The position numbers were made by a program, and so were the translations under genes. This document shows, piece by piece, positions 33,025 through 43,363 of a DNA stretch of 64,000 nucleotides. Position 1 is the stretch's first letter, and every line of letters begins with the position of its first letter. The stretch is taken from assembly GCA_029448655.1 (NCBI GenBank), contig JACCLO010000013.1, forward strand, positions 434,001 to 498,000, given 5' to 3'. Below the pieces are notes generated by a model, which did not search any database, was not told where the DNA came from, and was given only the letters and a program-made list of their open reading frames with translations. This DNA comes from Wolfiporia cocos. Its lineage: Eukaryota; Basidiomycota; Agaricomycetes; Polyporales; Phaeolaceae.

Positions 33025-36000
33025 ATGGCCGCCCCGCACAACCTCGAATACATCCGCGGCCCCCGACCCGAACACATCCCGCTCCCCGCCGGCACACCCA
33101 CGGTCATCAACAACCCGTTCCACCCAGGGCAGTGGGTGAATTACCAAGTGCATGGACTACCCGAGGACTTCGCACTACTCTCGGTAGCCGACAGCATCCA
33201 CGCCCCCCGCCCCAACATCGAAGTCGCCCCGGTCCACACCGAAACGATGGGACAGGCATCCCCCGGTCGCTCGCTCCCCTTAGGAGCATCGGTAGAGGAT
33301 AATGGTCCTGGGCTCGAGCGACTGGAACAGGCATTCCAGTTGGCAAGGGAGCAATCTAACACCATCCGCGGCGCGAGTCCCCTAGCACATGTCGACTCGC
33401 CCCTGGCTCTACAATGGGCGTTCCCCCCCAACCCAACCTCGGCGGACTTCGGGTTTCGGTGTCAAACGGTAGCGGCAACAATGGTTCAGACCGGTGTGTG
33501 GAACGCCGACATGGGAGCACGGTTCCTGCGGGAGGCACAACGTCTCCAGGCAGATGCAATCGCGGCAGGAGATGCGGCATCGCTACACAGCCAGCACTCC
33601 GCCCCCCGTCGGTCAGTACCATCGGTCCCGGAAGAACGTTTCCGGCCGGTAGAAAATTGGGTGAGATCCGTCCACATGGGATCCCCACCACCGGTGAACC
33701 CCGCAACCCGTCCGGCAACCCGAGGATCGAACGGCTCCAGGCAGACGAACCCATTCCTGCCCGGATACACCCCCCCGGTCATCACCCCGCAGGTCCCCTT
33801 CTCGGTCATGGCAGCACAGCCCCCGGTCCCTCCGTCGGTAGCACCACAGACAGCGCATGTGAACACCTGGAGAGCCGCGCCTCTCCCGGGAACGCGTGCG
33901 TCTATGTGGCGGCCCGAGAAACCGGCGAGCTCGCAATGGGATGCGTACTCAATGCTCCCGGAGCCGCAGCCTGACCCCCGGTACAAGTCCAAGGTGCGCG
34001 AACCCGAACCCTTCACCGGCGAGAACTTCATCGCCTGGGTAATGCGCCTGAAACTGTACATCGACGACAACCGGCCGCTGCTCTTCACGGACAGCAAGAA
34101 AATCGGCACGGCCATCTCGTTGATACGGGGACCAAAAGTGGACGCATGGGTAACGGCCTTCACGCGGGAACACTACCGTGACGGACAATGGCATATGAGT
34201 TGGTTACGCTTCATCTGGGAACTACACCAAAAGTTCGACGACCCCGACTTGGAAAAGAAGTCGGCGGTTGCCGCAGAAAAGCTCAGCATGACCATCGGCA
34301 AGGGCGAGGAGTACTTCCAGGAACTAGAAAGACTTCTTTCGGAGGCAAAATACGACAAGGAGAACCAGATAGTACATCGCTGGGTCACCTCCGCCATCCC
34401 AAAAGAAATCTACACGGCAGTACACTCCGCTTTCGTCGCCGCCACGGTAAACGACAAATCGCAACGAGGATACAACGTCCAGATTCCGGAAGACTACGAA
34501 TCCTGGAAGCAGGCCATCCTCCGTACGGACAATGCGATGCGTCGTCTCCGCGACGAAGAAAAGCTGCGCCACGGTCGTGACACGGGTAAGGGCGTCGCCG
34601 ACAAAGGAAAGGGTCGGGCGACAACATCGTCATCGGGAACCACGCGGCCGGAGCCCACCGCGGAAGAACGGGCCAACTTGCTCAAGAGGAAGTGTCACTC
34701 TTGCAGCAAGACACAAGCAGAGGCACCAGGGAAGGGCTGCAACAAGCCCGTCTGGCACCAACCCAACTGGAAGCCCCGAGCAGCTACCAGTGGAGGGAAC
34801 ACCGGTGCCGGACCCTCACAACCGGCGCGCACCCGCCAGGCCGTCGAGGCACCACCAGCAGAAAAAGTCCTTGGGGAAGTATCCCAGGAGGACTTCGTGC
34901 GAATGGTGTCCGCTTGGGCTAAGGAAAATCCGGAGGCTGCGAAGGAAGCCGGATTCACTCAGGTACGTCCCCTCTCTAATAATAAATTTTCAGTTCTGGA
35001 GATCGAGGAACCAGTAAACGTCTCTATTTCCGAATCTGCCTCGGAGGGTAACGAACCGGTGGATGGACTATATGGGCTAGGAACCGGGGCCCCGATATTT
35101 GATTACATATCTGTACCACGTTCTGTAGACTTGGCGCCTGGTGACGACGACGGAGCTTCAACATGCTCCGACGATTCGTTTGTAACAGCCTCAGAGGAGC
35201 CTCCCACCGGAGCTTGGCGGGAGGATAAAACCGTGCTTAATTCCTCTATCACTGTAAACTATGTGCCAATGGACGTAGACCCGGTTGTAGACTCAGATGT
35301 GCAGATGGCAGACGCATCTAAGCCTACAGTCCAGAAAAAGACGGAAAAGAAAGTGCGGCGTCGACGAGCCAAGAAGAAGGCTGTCACGCTCGACATATAC
35401 TTAGACCACCCGCGGGCAATCCCCCCTGAGCGCAAAAGCGAAGGAGCCGCGGGTTACGACCTTCACTCTGCGGAGGAAGTCGTTATACCCAATGGGAAAC
35501 GTATCACCGTGGATACCGGCATAATGATCCGAATGCCACCCGGTGTATACGGCCGCATAGCTCCACGATCCGGGCTCGCCTTGAAGGGAGTCGACGTGGA
35601 GGCCGGTGTAGTTGACGAAGACTACACCGGTCGGTTAAAAGTCATACTGAATAATCAGACTGGAACAGATTATCAGGTCGAGTATGGGGACAGAATCGCC
35701 CAGTTCATACTCGAATGCAACATGACACCAGACACGCGCATAGTAAAAAGCATTAGGGAAACCAGACGCGGAACACAGGGGTTCGGCTCTACTGGTGAGA
35801 AACTCAGAGGGAATGTAGTGGTAATCCAGACGGGGAAACGGGGACGGCAGATCGAAGTACCGATCACCCTCCACCGCCCGGACGGACGTGCCCTCTTCAC
35901 AAAGGCACTGATAGACTCCGGTTCAACGGGATCGGTCATCAGTCGTGCCTATGTGGAGGAACACAAACTCGAGCAACTCCCACTAGACCGACCCGTCAAA

Positions 36001-39000
36001 TTGTACAACGCTGACGGTAGTACCAACGCTGCGGGCAAAATGACACACTATGTCGAACTCCAGATGCAGATCGACACGCATTTGGAAACGCGCAAGTTCC
36101 ACGTCACCGAGCTGAGCTCGGCAGACATATTCCTCGGCTTCGATTGGTTGGAAGACCACAATCCCACCATCGACTGGAAGAAACGCCGAATCACCTTCAC
36201 CTGCGAGTGCGAACACGAGCAGATCGAAGAAGGTGACCATATCTATTACATCTTCGCTGACGCTTGGATACGGAATAGGGAAGAATGCCGGGCCGACATC
36301 GCTGAGCGAGTCCGCGCGACGAAGGCAACCGAGATCGCCATCGCCACCGGCAAAACCACGGAAGCCAAGACTTTCGAAGAGGTGGTCCCAGAGTACTTAC
36401 ATGAATTTGAAGACGTGTTTAAGGAAACGGAATTCGACCAACTCCCCGAAAGGCGACCGTGGGATCACGCCATAGAACTCCTACCGAACTCCGAACCCTA
36501 CGCCGGCAAGATCTATGCCCTATCGCCCCGAGAACAAGAGGCGTTAGACGACTTTCTAGAAGAACAGTTACGGACCGGACGCATACGACCATCCAAGTCA
36601 CCATGGGGGGCACCATTCTTCTTCGTCAAGAAGAAGGATGGGAAACTGAGACCCATTCAGGACTACCGGAAGTTGAACCAGATGACCAAGAAGAATCGGT
36701 ACCCGCTCCCTCTGATCACGGAGCTGCTCAACAAGTTAAAGCGAGCTAAGTACTTTTCTAAATTGGACATTCGTTGGGGATACACGAACGTCAGAATCAA
36801 AGAAGGCGACGAAGAAAAAGCCGCCTTCATCACTAATAGGGGATTGTATGAACCTTTAGTGATGTTCTTTGGAATGTGCAACGCACCGGGCACGTTCCAG
36901 ACTTTGATGAACGACATCTTCCGAGACCTGATAATGACTGGAAAGGTCATTGTATATTTAGACGACATACTTGTTTTCACGGAGACCGAGGCAGAGCACA
37001 AAGAGATCCTGCGCAAGGTTCTGCTCGTTCTCCGTCAAAACAAGCTAACCTGTAAACCAGAGAAATGCGAGTTCATGAAGTCGGAAGTAGAATACTTGGG
37101 ACATATAATCTCTCATGGGGAAATCCGCATGGATCCCGCGAAGGTGGCGGCAGTGGCAGAATGGCCCGCACCTCGGAACAAGAAGGAAGTGCAATCCTTC
37201 ATTGGGTTCGCAAACTTCTACCGGAGATTTATACCTAAGTTCTCCACGGTAGCACGCCCACTGATAAACCTAACCAAAGACACTCCTTGGCAGTGGGGTA
37301 CGGCAGAACAAGAGTGTTTCGATAAGTTAAAGAAAATATTTATCGAAGCACCCGTGTTAGGGATACCAAACGACGATGACCCTTTCCGCATCGAGGCAGA
37401 CTCTTCGGACTTCGCAACCGGAGCCTGCCTCATGCAGAAACAGGACGGCGTCTGGAAACCCATCGCCTACCAGAGTAAGACGATGCTACCGGCAGAACGG
37501 AACTACGAGATCTACGACAGAGAACTCCTCGCCATCATGCGCGCACTTGATGAATGGCGACATTTCGTAATGGGTGGCAAACACCCTGTAGAAGTACTGA
37601 CGGACCATAAGAACCTAGAATATTTTAAGACCCCGCAGAAAATTAATCCGCGACAAGCCCGGTGGATGACGGAACTTGCCGAGTACGACCTACAACTCGT
37701 GCACATCCCCGGGAAGACCAATGGAAGGGCCGATGGGCTTTCCCGAAGAAGTGATCACGGCAACGACAAAGATCACCTCGAAGGGCAAGTCATCCTGAAG
37801 CCACACCTCTTCGTCCAAGATAGCGCAGAAAGGCTGCGATCCTCATTCTATACTGTAGTCAAGGGTATTACCCACGACGAAGTAAAAGAGAGGGTCAAAG
37901 CGGAAGCCGCTCTCTACGATGGAAAGGAAGGAGTAGAAGTAGGGGAAACGACCGAGGACGGTCTGCGATATAGGAGGGGGAGGTTAATCATCCCTCGGGA
38001 CGAAGAATTAATCGGAAAAATCATTTCTTCGTTCCACGACACCGTCTCAGCGGGACACCCTGGCACCGAAAACACGTACACTGCCATACACCGACACTAC
38101 TGGTGGCCAAAGATGCGCTCAGACATCCGCCAGTACGTCAAGGCTTGTATAAAGTGCCAAGCCGCTAAGCCGGACCGATCCAAACGCGCGGCTCCACTCA
38201 ACCCGAACCCGACTCCAGCACACAACTGGGAGAACATTTCCGTCGACATGATCACGGGACTCCCCACTTCCAAGGGTCGCGACGCAATCATTGTAGTAGT
38301 AGACATGAAATCCAAGGACTACATAGCTGTACCAACAACAACTAAACTATCAGCCGAAGGATGGGCCAACATATTCGTAGATAAAGTATATGCACAACAC
38401 GGACTACCAAAGAAAATATTTAGCGACAGGGGACCACAATTTGTATCAGAATTCATAAAGGACGTATATCGTAGATTAGGCATACAGGGAAACCCGAGTA
38501 CCGCGTTCCACCCACAGACAGACGGGCAAACGGAACGTATGAACCAGGAACTCGAGGTCTACCTTAGGTTATTTATTAATGATACTCATACGAACTGGCC
38601 GGACTTACTCCCGCTGGCAAGCTTTGCGTACAAAACACACGTACACAGTAGCACGGGATATAGCCCCTTTTACCTTACGCACGGATACCACCCCTTCACA
38701 GGTGTAGAGGCGCCGGAACAAGAAGAGGGGGTAGCACGGGATTGGGTCGAACACATGCACACCATATCCAAACTCGCTTCACAAAACCTGGAGAAAGCTA
38801 AACTACGCATGAAAGAGTATTACGATAGGAAACGAGCATCGCCACTATCGTACTCTGAAGGCGACTTGGTTTGGGTCGACGGCCGAAACATAAACATGGG
38901 CCACCCAACCAAGAAGCTGGACTCCAAGCGGTTTGGACCATACAAGGTCACAAAGAAGGTTGGGCAAGGAGCATACGAACTAGACCTCCCCGCAGACATG

Positions 39001-39744
39001 CGCGGGATATACCCAGTATTCAACGAGGTCTTACTCCTACCATACACACCGCCCGCCTTCCCCAATCAGGACCATAGTAAAGTGACGGAAAGCAATGACG
39101 TTCGCAGGCCTCTCAGGATCCTCGAATCCAGGGAAGACCGAGGGCGAATCGAGCTGGAAGTCGAATGGTCTGACGGGACTAAAACATGGGAACGAAAACG
39201 TGGATTGAACCATTACCAAGAGTTAGTCACAAAGTTCTTCGAAGCTAGACCATCCGCCCCAGGAAACCAGTGGAAAAACAGAAACACCGGTTGGGACCAC
39301 ACTAATACCAAGTGGGACCCAGAGTGGGAGGACTTCGAACGAAAAGCTCAGGAAATGGGACTGAGGCAGAACCCGAAGGAGTTCATAATATACGACGACA
39401 TAGACACTACGCTTCTTGTCAAAGGCAGCATACCATTCTACGCCTACGAAAAGAAGCTCGTCGCTCGTAACTTCTGGTTCTGCGATCCACGAACACGGGT
39501 CATGCAATACGGGATACGCGTTGGAACACCGATAGAATCCACTATACCTGAATCAATAGGATACTGGATCTACCCGGTCTTAAACACACTCCAACTGGCG
39601 CACCCACACATCTGCACCAAAACCGTAGACCACCCGTGCCATGTTGACCAAACTATGTACAAAGTGATTGCTGGGCGTGGGGACACGCAGCTAGAAGAGG
39701 GGGTACTGTCACAAGCCGATTTTCTCCAACTAGCTTGCGACTAG
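33025..39744 (+). CDS. Gag-dUTPase-protease-RT-RNase H-integrase polyprotein, copy 2
   Basis: 2239 codons without interruption. Gag-like region to about residue 530; zinc-knuckle-like C557-X2-C560-X11-C572-X5-H578; dUTPase at residues 787-924 with all five conserved motifs, including AAGYDLHSA, PRSGLALKG and the C-terminal RGTQGFGSTG; aspartic protease with catalytic Asp964 in DSGSTG; RT with YLDD at 1311-1314; RNase H near 1454-1560 (first acidic residue in RIEAD); integrase zinc domain from H1671; catalytic D1741, D1801 and E1837, a D,D(35)E spacing; chromodomain-like segment about 2025-2075 (ILESREDRGRIELEVEW, then TWERKRGL); then about 150 residues I cannot assign. The last codons cross the polypurine tract and end 38 bp inside the 3' LTR. 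A single Gag-Pol frame without a shift implies the product ratio is set by proteolysis or stability, as proposed for Tf1. Confidence 0.96.
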   Translation: MAAPHNLEYIRGPRPEHIPLPAGTPTVINNPFHPGQWVNYQVHGLPEDFALLSVADSIHAPRPNIEVAPVHTETMGQASPGRSLPLGASVEDNGPGLERLEQAFQLAREQSNTIRGASPLAHVDSPLALQWAFPPNPTSADFGFRCQTVAATMVQTGVWNADMGARFLREAQRLQADAIAAGDAASLHSQHSAPRRSVPSVPEERFRPVENWVRSVHMGSPPPVNPATRPATRGSNGSRQTNPFLPGYTPPVITPQVPFSVMAAQPPVPPSVAPQTAHVNTWRAAPLPGTRASMWRPEKPASSQWDAYSMLPEPQPDPRYKSKVREPEPFTGENFIAWVMRLKLYIDDNRPLLFTDSKKIGTAISLIRGPKVDAWVTAFTREHYRDGQWHMSWLRFIWELHQKFDDPDLEKKSAVAAEKLSMTIGKGEEYFQELERLLSEAKYDKENQIVHRWVTSAIPKEIYTAVHSAFVAATVNDKSQRGYNVQIPEDYESWKQAILRTDNAMRRLRDEEKLRHGRDTGKGVADKGKGRATTSSSGTTRPEPTAEERANLLKRKCHSCSKTQAEAPGKGCNKPVWHQPNWKPRAATSGGNTGAGPSQPARTRQAVEAPPAEKVLGEVSQEDFVRMVSAWAKENPEAAKEAGFTQVRPLSNNKFSVLEIEEPVNVSISESASEGNEPVDGLYGLGTGAPIFDYISVPRSVDLAPGDDDGASTCSDDSFVTASEEPPTGAWREDKTVLNSSITVNYVPMDVDPVVDSDVQMADASKPTVQKKTEKKVRRRRAKKKAVTLDIYLDHPRAIPPERKSEGAAGYDLHSAEEVVIPNGKRITVDTGIMIRMPPGVYGRIAPRSGLALKGVDVEAGVVDEDYTGRLKVILNNQTGTDYQVEYGDRIAQFILECNMTPDTRIVKSIRETRRGTQGFGSTGEKLRGNVVVIQTGKRGRQIEVPITLHRPDGRALFTKALIDSGSTGSVISRAYVEEHKLEQLPLDRPVKLYNADGSTNAAGKMTHYVELQMQIDTHLETRKFHVTELSSADIFLGFDWLEDHNPTIDWKKRRITFTCECEHEQIEEGDHIYYIFADAWIRNREECRADIAERVRATKATEIAIATGKTTEAKTFEEVVPEYLHEFEDVFKETEFDQLPERRPWDHAIELLPNSEPYAGKIYALSPREQEALDDFLEEQLRTGRIRPSKSPWGAPFFFVKKKDGKLRPIQDYRKLNQMTKKNRYPLPLITELLNKLKRAKYFSKLDIRWGYTNVRIKEGDEEKAAFITNRGLYEPLVMFFGMCNAPGTFQTLMNDIFRDLIMTGKVIVYLDDILVFTETEAEHKEILRKVLLVLRQNKLTCKPEKCEFMKSEVEYLGHIISHGEIRMDPAKVAAVAEWPAPRNKKEVQSFIGFANFYRRFIPKFSTVARPLINLTKDTPWQWGTAEQECFDKLKKIFIEAPVLGIPNDDDPFRIEADSSDFATGACLMQKQDGVWKPIAYQSKTMLPAERNYEIYDRELLAIMRALDEWRHFVMGGKHPVEVLTDHKNLEYFKTPQKINPRQARWMTELAEYDLQLVHIPGKTNGRADGLSRRSDHGNDKDHLEGQVILKPHLFVQDSAERLRSSFYTVVKGITHDEVKERVKAEAALYDGKEGVEVGETTEDGLRYRRGRLIIPRDEELIGKIISSFHDTVSAGHPGTENTYTAIHRHYWWPKMRSDIRQYVKACIKCQAAKPDRSKRAAPLNPNPTPAHNWENISVDMITGLPTSKGRDAIIVVVDMKSKDYIAVPTTTKLSAEGWANIFVDKVYAQHGLPKKIFSDRGPQFVSEFIKDVYRRLGIQGNPSTAFHPQTDGQTERMNQELEVYLRLFINDTHTNWPDLLPLASFAYKTHVHSSTGYSPFYLTHGYHPFTGVEAPEQEEGVARDWVEHMHTISKLASQNLEKAKLRMKEYYDRKRASPLSYSEGDLVWVDGRNINMGHPTKKLDSKRFGPYKVTKKVGQGAYELDLPADMRGIYPVFNEVLLLPYTPPAFPNQDHSKVTESNDVRRPLRILESREDRGRIELEVEWSDGTKTWERKRGLNHYQELVTKFFEARPSAPGNQWKNRNTGWDHTNTKWDPEWEDFERKAQEMGLRQNPKEFIIYDDIDTTLLVKGSIPFYAYEKKLVARNFWFCDPRTRVMQYGIRVGTPIESTIPESIGYWIYPVLNTLQLAHPHICTKTVDHPCHVDQTMYKVIAGRGDTQLEEGVLSQADFLQLACD
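39693..39706 (+). promoter_or_regulatory. Polypurine tract of copy 2
   Basis: AGAAGAGGGGGTAC lies directly before the 3' LTR. It also encodes the EEGV portion of the polyprotein tail. Confidence 0.7.
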
Positions 39745-40078
39745 AGACAACCCTTATCTTATCTAAGCGCCCGCCTGTGCGTCACGTGCAAGGACCCCGA
39801 ACACCCCACACGTGCCTACACAGACCCCGGACACCCTTGATGTGGCTCTACACCTACGATAGGGTTTACCATACTCTAAATGGTCTATTAGATTACGTAA
39901 TACTGTACAGTAGCCAAACAATGTACAAACAGCCTAGGAGTATATATGCTGGGACGGTCTCGGGCTAACACCCCAGACTCGTCTTGGCCTTTGTTGCCTT
40001 GAGTAGCCTCAGACTAGGAATACGCTTTCACGCGAGTAATATTCCCCTGAGTAGTTGCTTGAGAATACGCTTGTGTCA
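39707..40078 (+). repeat. 3' LTR of retrotransposon copy 2
   Basis: 372 bp, with no difference from the 5' LTR that I could find. Contains the polyprotein stop codon at 39742-39744. Confidence 0.95.
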
Positions 40079-40083
40079 GTCGC

Positions 40084-41768
40084 CTGCTCCTATTCTATGC
40101 TTGGTGGACGCGATCATGTGCGCCACTGTATCTTCCGCTCGAAGGGTGACCATCTAAGTGGTATTTATAGCGAATCCTATGAGTGCATGAATTTAAGCTA
40201 TACCAAAACTTTATTTCAGTTGCTTTTTGCTCCTCTCTTCGGTGTGTCGAATCCTGCTCCGCATCGGGCGCTTATACAGCCGCTCGACCATTAATATTGC
40301 CATTCCGCGACAGCAATGTTGAGCAGTTTACCCCTTTAAGGTGTAGTCAAATTGTACATATTGAATGAATACGGACATTTATACTGCGTGCAAAAATCAT
40401 TTCATATCGCAGTGGATCTAAATGTTCTCTCCACAGATGCGCAACGCGCTCATTAAGTAAGAGGTCCTGAAAATTATGTCCACGCATAATCGATAAAAAA
40501 GCGGCGGTCACAAGGTTTCTCAGGATTTAAGCACGGAATATGCGATGATCAAACAAGGTTCGATCGCGTAATGATCGGTGTCTGCCGGGAGGAATGTGTT
40601 GATCTGTTCTCTCCGCTCGCGATCGCTCTTTGCCACTCACTACCACCTTGTCACACTGCTTCTCCAAGTACTTTCCGGTTATTCGACTTGTGAAACCAGT
40701 GCTCATAAAGGATGTATTCGGCACAAAGCCGTGCCACTATTACGAAGTCAAGAACTGCTACAAGCTGACAAGCATACAAACACGTCCATGTTGCATTGTG
40801 CGCAGCAATTCGTGTTCCAGATCGTGAGTACATTGGCCATATTTACTCTATACTACTGACTCGTGTCCACCATGTGAAGCGTCTAACTGTGGCACAGCCA
40901 ATGGACGTGTGGCTTGACATCGCAGACCCTATAACCCAATAAACAACGTTGACGTTGTTACGGCTGTAGAGCCGAGCATGGGGCACCGCTTCCTGCGCAA
41001 GTGGCGGAGCTCGCATGCCCGTTGCGTGCTTCGACTGGTCAAAAAGGTAGATAACTCCGAAATGACCGCGTGTACATGGTGCGGGTGGTGTGGCGCAGAT
41101 GTATTCGAACGAGCTATGCGCTCAATGTACCACCGTGACTGATCCGCCTAATCATGTCGTAAACCTCTTGTGTCTAGCAATCAAGAGCGAGCCTTTACAA
41201 ACAGAAATCAAGACAATCACTACAAGCTCTTGGAGATCTCGCCATCATGAAAGATGCCTCAGATTGTTCGGGCTATCCGTGATCGACTGATTACAAGGCC
41301 TCGTTGTAGCATTGGTACGCAAAGCTCACCATGATCGCGATGTGCCGCACGAACCTCGTGTCATCTACCACACAAACACAGGCTACATTGCCACTTCATC
41401 CGGACCATTGGAGGCGATACAAATTTCAAGTGGTTCAGCGGGCGGTGAATCTCTTCTGCAAGCCATTTAAGACCTCCCTGATGGTCCAACCTCTCGCTGT
41501 GATGTTTCGCCTCCATTTTCTGCTGCCAAATAGTTTACCTACCGGCAACAAGGCTCATCAGAGTCTGTCAATATGCCTTTAATTTGCCACCTCCTTTCGA
41601 AGTTCTTCAAGTGTGACGCCTCGCGGGGTAGGGCGATCACCCGGTCGCGTAATCTTGGTGCATCCGGGCGAAGTGTAAACACATCCCGTCGCGGCGTGGT
41701 GAGTAGCAATGAGTTAAAATCGTGTAGCTTATGACTCATCTGCTATTCGCTAGACGTGAATATTCCTC
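40084..41768. other. Intergenic, nothing recognised
   Basis: Only short frames without domains. No RNA gene or repeat seen. The last part presumably holds the promoter of the first caspase-like gene. Confidence 0.4.
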
Positions 41769-42937
41769 ATGATTGCTTGCGGAATCTCTGCGCTGATGAT
41801 GGCATTTAGGGTGGATTATAACAAGCCATTACCAAAATTACCGCCCGGCGAGTCGCCGATTTTGCAACCATACCAGCTCGATATTCCAGCGGTACTCAAC
41901 AATAACGGCATCGAAGTCGGCGTCCCGCAGCCGTGGACCTATTGCTCAAAGACCGGTGTATTTGCACTTATAATCTCTATTGACATCTACGAGGATCCAG
42001 ACATCATTGACTTGTCCGGATGCGTAAATGACGGGGAGAGTGTCAAATCGTACCTAAAAGAGGTCCTACAAGCTCCTGAAGACAATATCCTATTCTTGGA
42101 CAACGAAGCAGCGCGTCGTTGTGATATTATCTCTGCCATTCGAACGCATCTCATCACCAACGAGGCGATATCATTCGGAGATTCCATCATATTCTACTTC
42201 TCAGGACATGGGGGCCGCGAAGAAGCTTTCATGGCGACTGAAGAACACATGATGGAGACGTTTCGCCCGTACGATTACCACACAGTTGATGATCATGGCA
42301 ATGTTGTTCACGGGATCTCCAACCGTACCTTTGACGAGCTGATGCGTGAGTTGGCCCATGAGAAGGGTAACAACATAGTTCGTTTCGTGCTTACTTAGGT
42401 TGTCCACCACTAATTGATTTTCATTTCCAGACCGCTATATTCGATTCGTGCTATGCCGGCGGTATGATGAGTGCACCAGGCACAACACCCTATACTGGTC
42501 GGGATTCTCGCTCAAGGGGCCTATCTGCGCGTATGGGCATTGCCCCTTCGCCTGTTGAGTCCTGGTACTCGGTGACGCCGTCCTATGTCCTGCTCGCGGC
42601 CTGCAGACCCGAGGAGACTGCGCAGGAGGAGGGCCCAGACGGTGAAGCCACAGGCGTATTCACCTCCGCACTTTTGAAAACGCTACGGGAATACCCTCCC
42701 GGTGAGCTTACGTACTCCCGTCTGGTAGAGCTCCTTCCCGGAATGCCCAATCAGCATCCAATTTGCGAAGGCATCAACAGGGAGCGCGTCCTGTTTGAAG
42801 CTGCAGTGACCACCGAGGATCGGTGGTCTGTGTATGGGCCTGTAATTGAGGAACGCTCGCAGACGTTCAGGGTTCATCAAGAGGACAATGGATTTGTGGT
42901 CGTGGAGCCTTGTAGTATGAACGGCATCGTACTGTAA
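41769..42937 (+). CDS. Caspase-p20 (C14) domain protein 1, short form
   Basis: Two exons, 41769-42377 and 42431-42937, with an intron placed between ..GNNI and TAIFDSC. The product has 371 residues. It has the caspase-like core: ALIISIDIYEDPDIIDLSGC, NDGESVKSYLKEVL, the catalytic His147 in IIFYFSGHGG and Cys210 in IFDSCYAGG, followed by YVLLAACRPEETAQ and the p10-like VFTSALLKTL. The residue after the catalytic Cys is Tyr; paralogues 2 and 3 have His. The frame ends just after the point (EPCSMNGIVL) where paralogue 2 continues with GSIHGVVHG and its C-terminal module. This copy is therefore a protease-only form or is truncated by a new stop. Likely role by family: cysteine peptidase in regulated death or related signalling, untested here. 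The start could be one of several nearby Met codons. Confidence 0.8.
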
Positions 42938-43363
42938 CATCCTCTGCTGTAGGCGTAGCTTTGACTTCCAGGTGATGTCGTAGTCGTAGATGCTTATTTA
43001 GTACCCTGTGCTGTTTGCACTATTTCTGTCAGTTACGTGGTCGACATCCACGATGCTGACGTTGCAATCTGAGCTCGATGGCAACCTTGTGTGCTTGATA
43101 ACTATAACTTATGTCTTGTCTTGAAGTCATGAATGAACGCAACGACGAAACTCGGAGGTAGAGCAACCCCTTGGACCTGGGCACGTGATCAGGGACCTTA
43201 ACCCTACCGATGATTCAGGGCGAGGTTAGGGTTGCGTACAAAAGGAGAGATTCGGATTGGTTGCGGACATTGACGGGAACGGCCGAACATATCCGCTCCT
43301 CCGTCGTGTTTCGCTCACACTTGAGCTCACCGGCCACTCCTCCTCTTACCTCTCCCCATCACC
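42938..43363. other. Spacer and promoter of the succinate dehydrogenase gene
   Basis: No gene. I find no clear continuation of the C-terminal module seen in caspase-like gene 2. Confidence 0.45.

Larger units (their letters stand above)
31898..40078 (+). mobile_element. Complete Ty3/gypsy LTR retrotransposon, copy 2
   Basis: 8.18 kb element with two 372-bp LTRs that look identical by eye. A perfect GTCGC target duplication lies at 31893-31897 and 40079-40083. It is almost identical to copy 1 but in the opposite orientation. It has every expected cis element (TATA, self-primer, primer-binding site, polypurine tract) and one open polyprotein frame, so it looks recent and possibly competent for transposition. 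Confidence 0.96.

Noticed and set aside
15991..39744. Long antisense and out-of-frame open frames inside both retrotransposon polyproteins
   Set aside because: They mirror codon composition of the 2240-codon frame, recur identically in both copies and show no domains.
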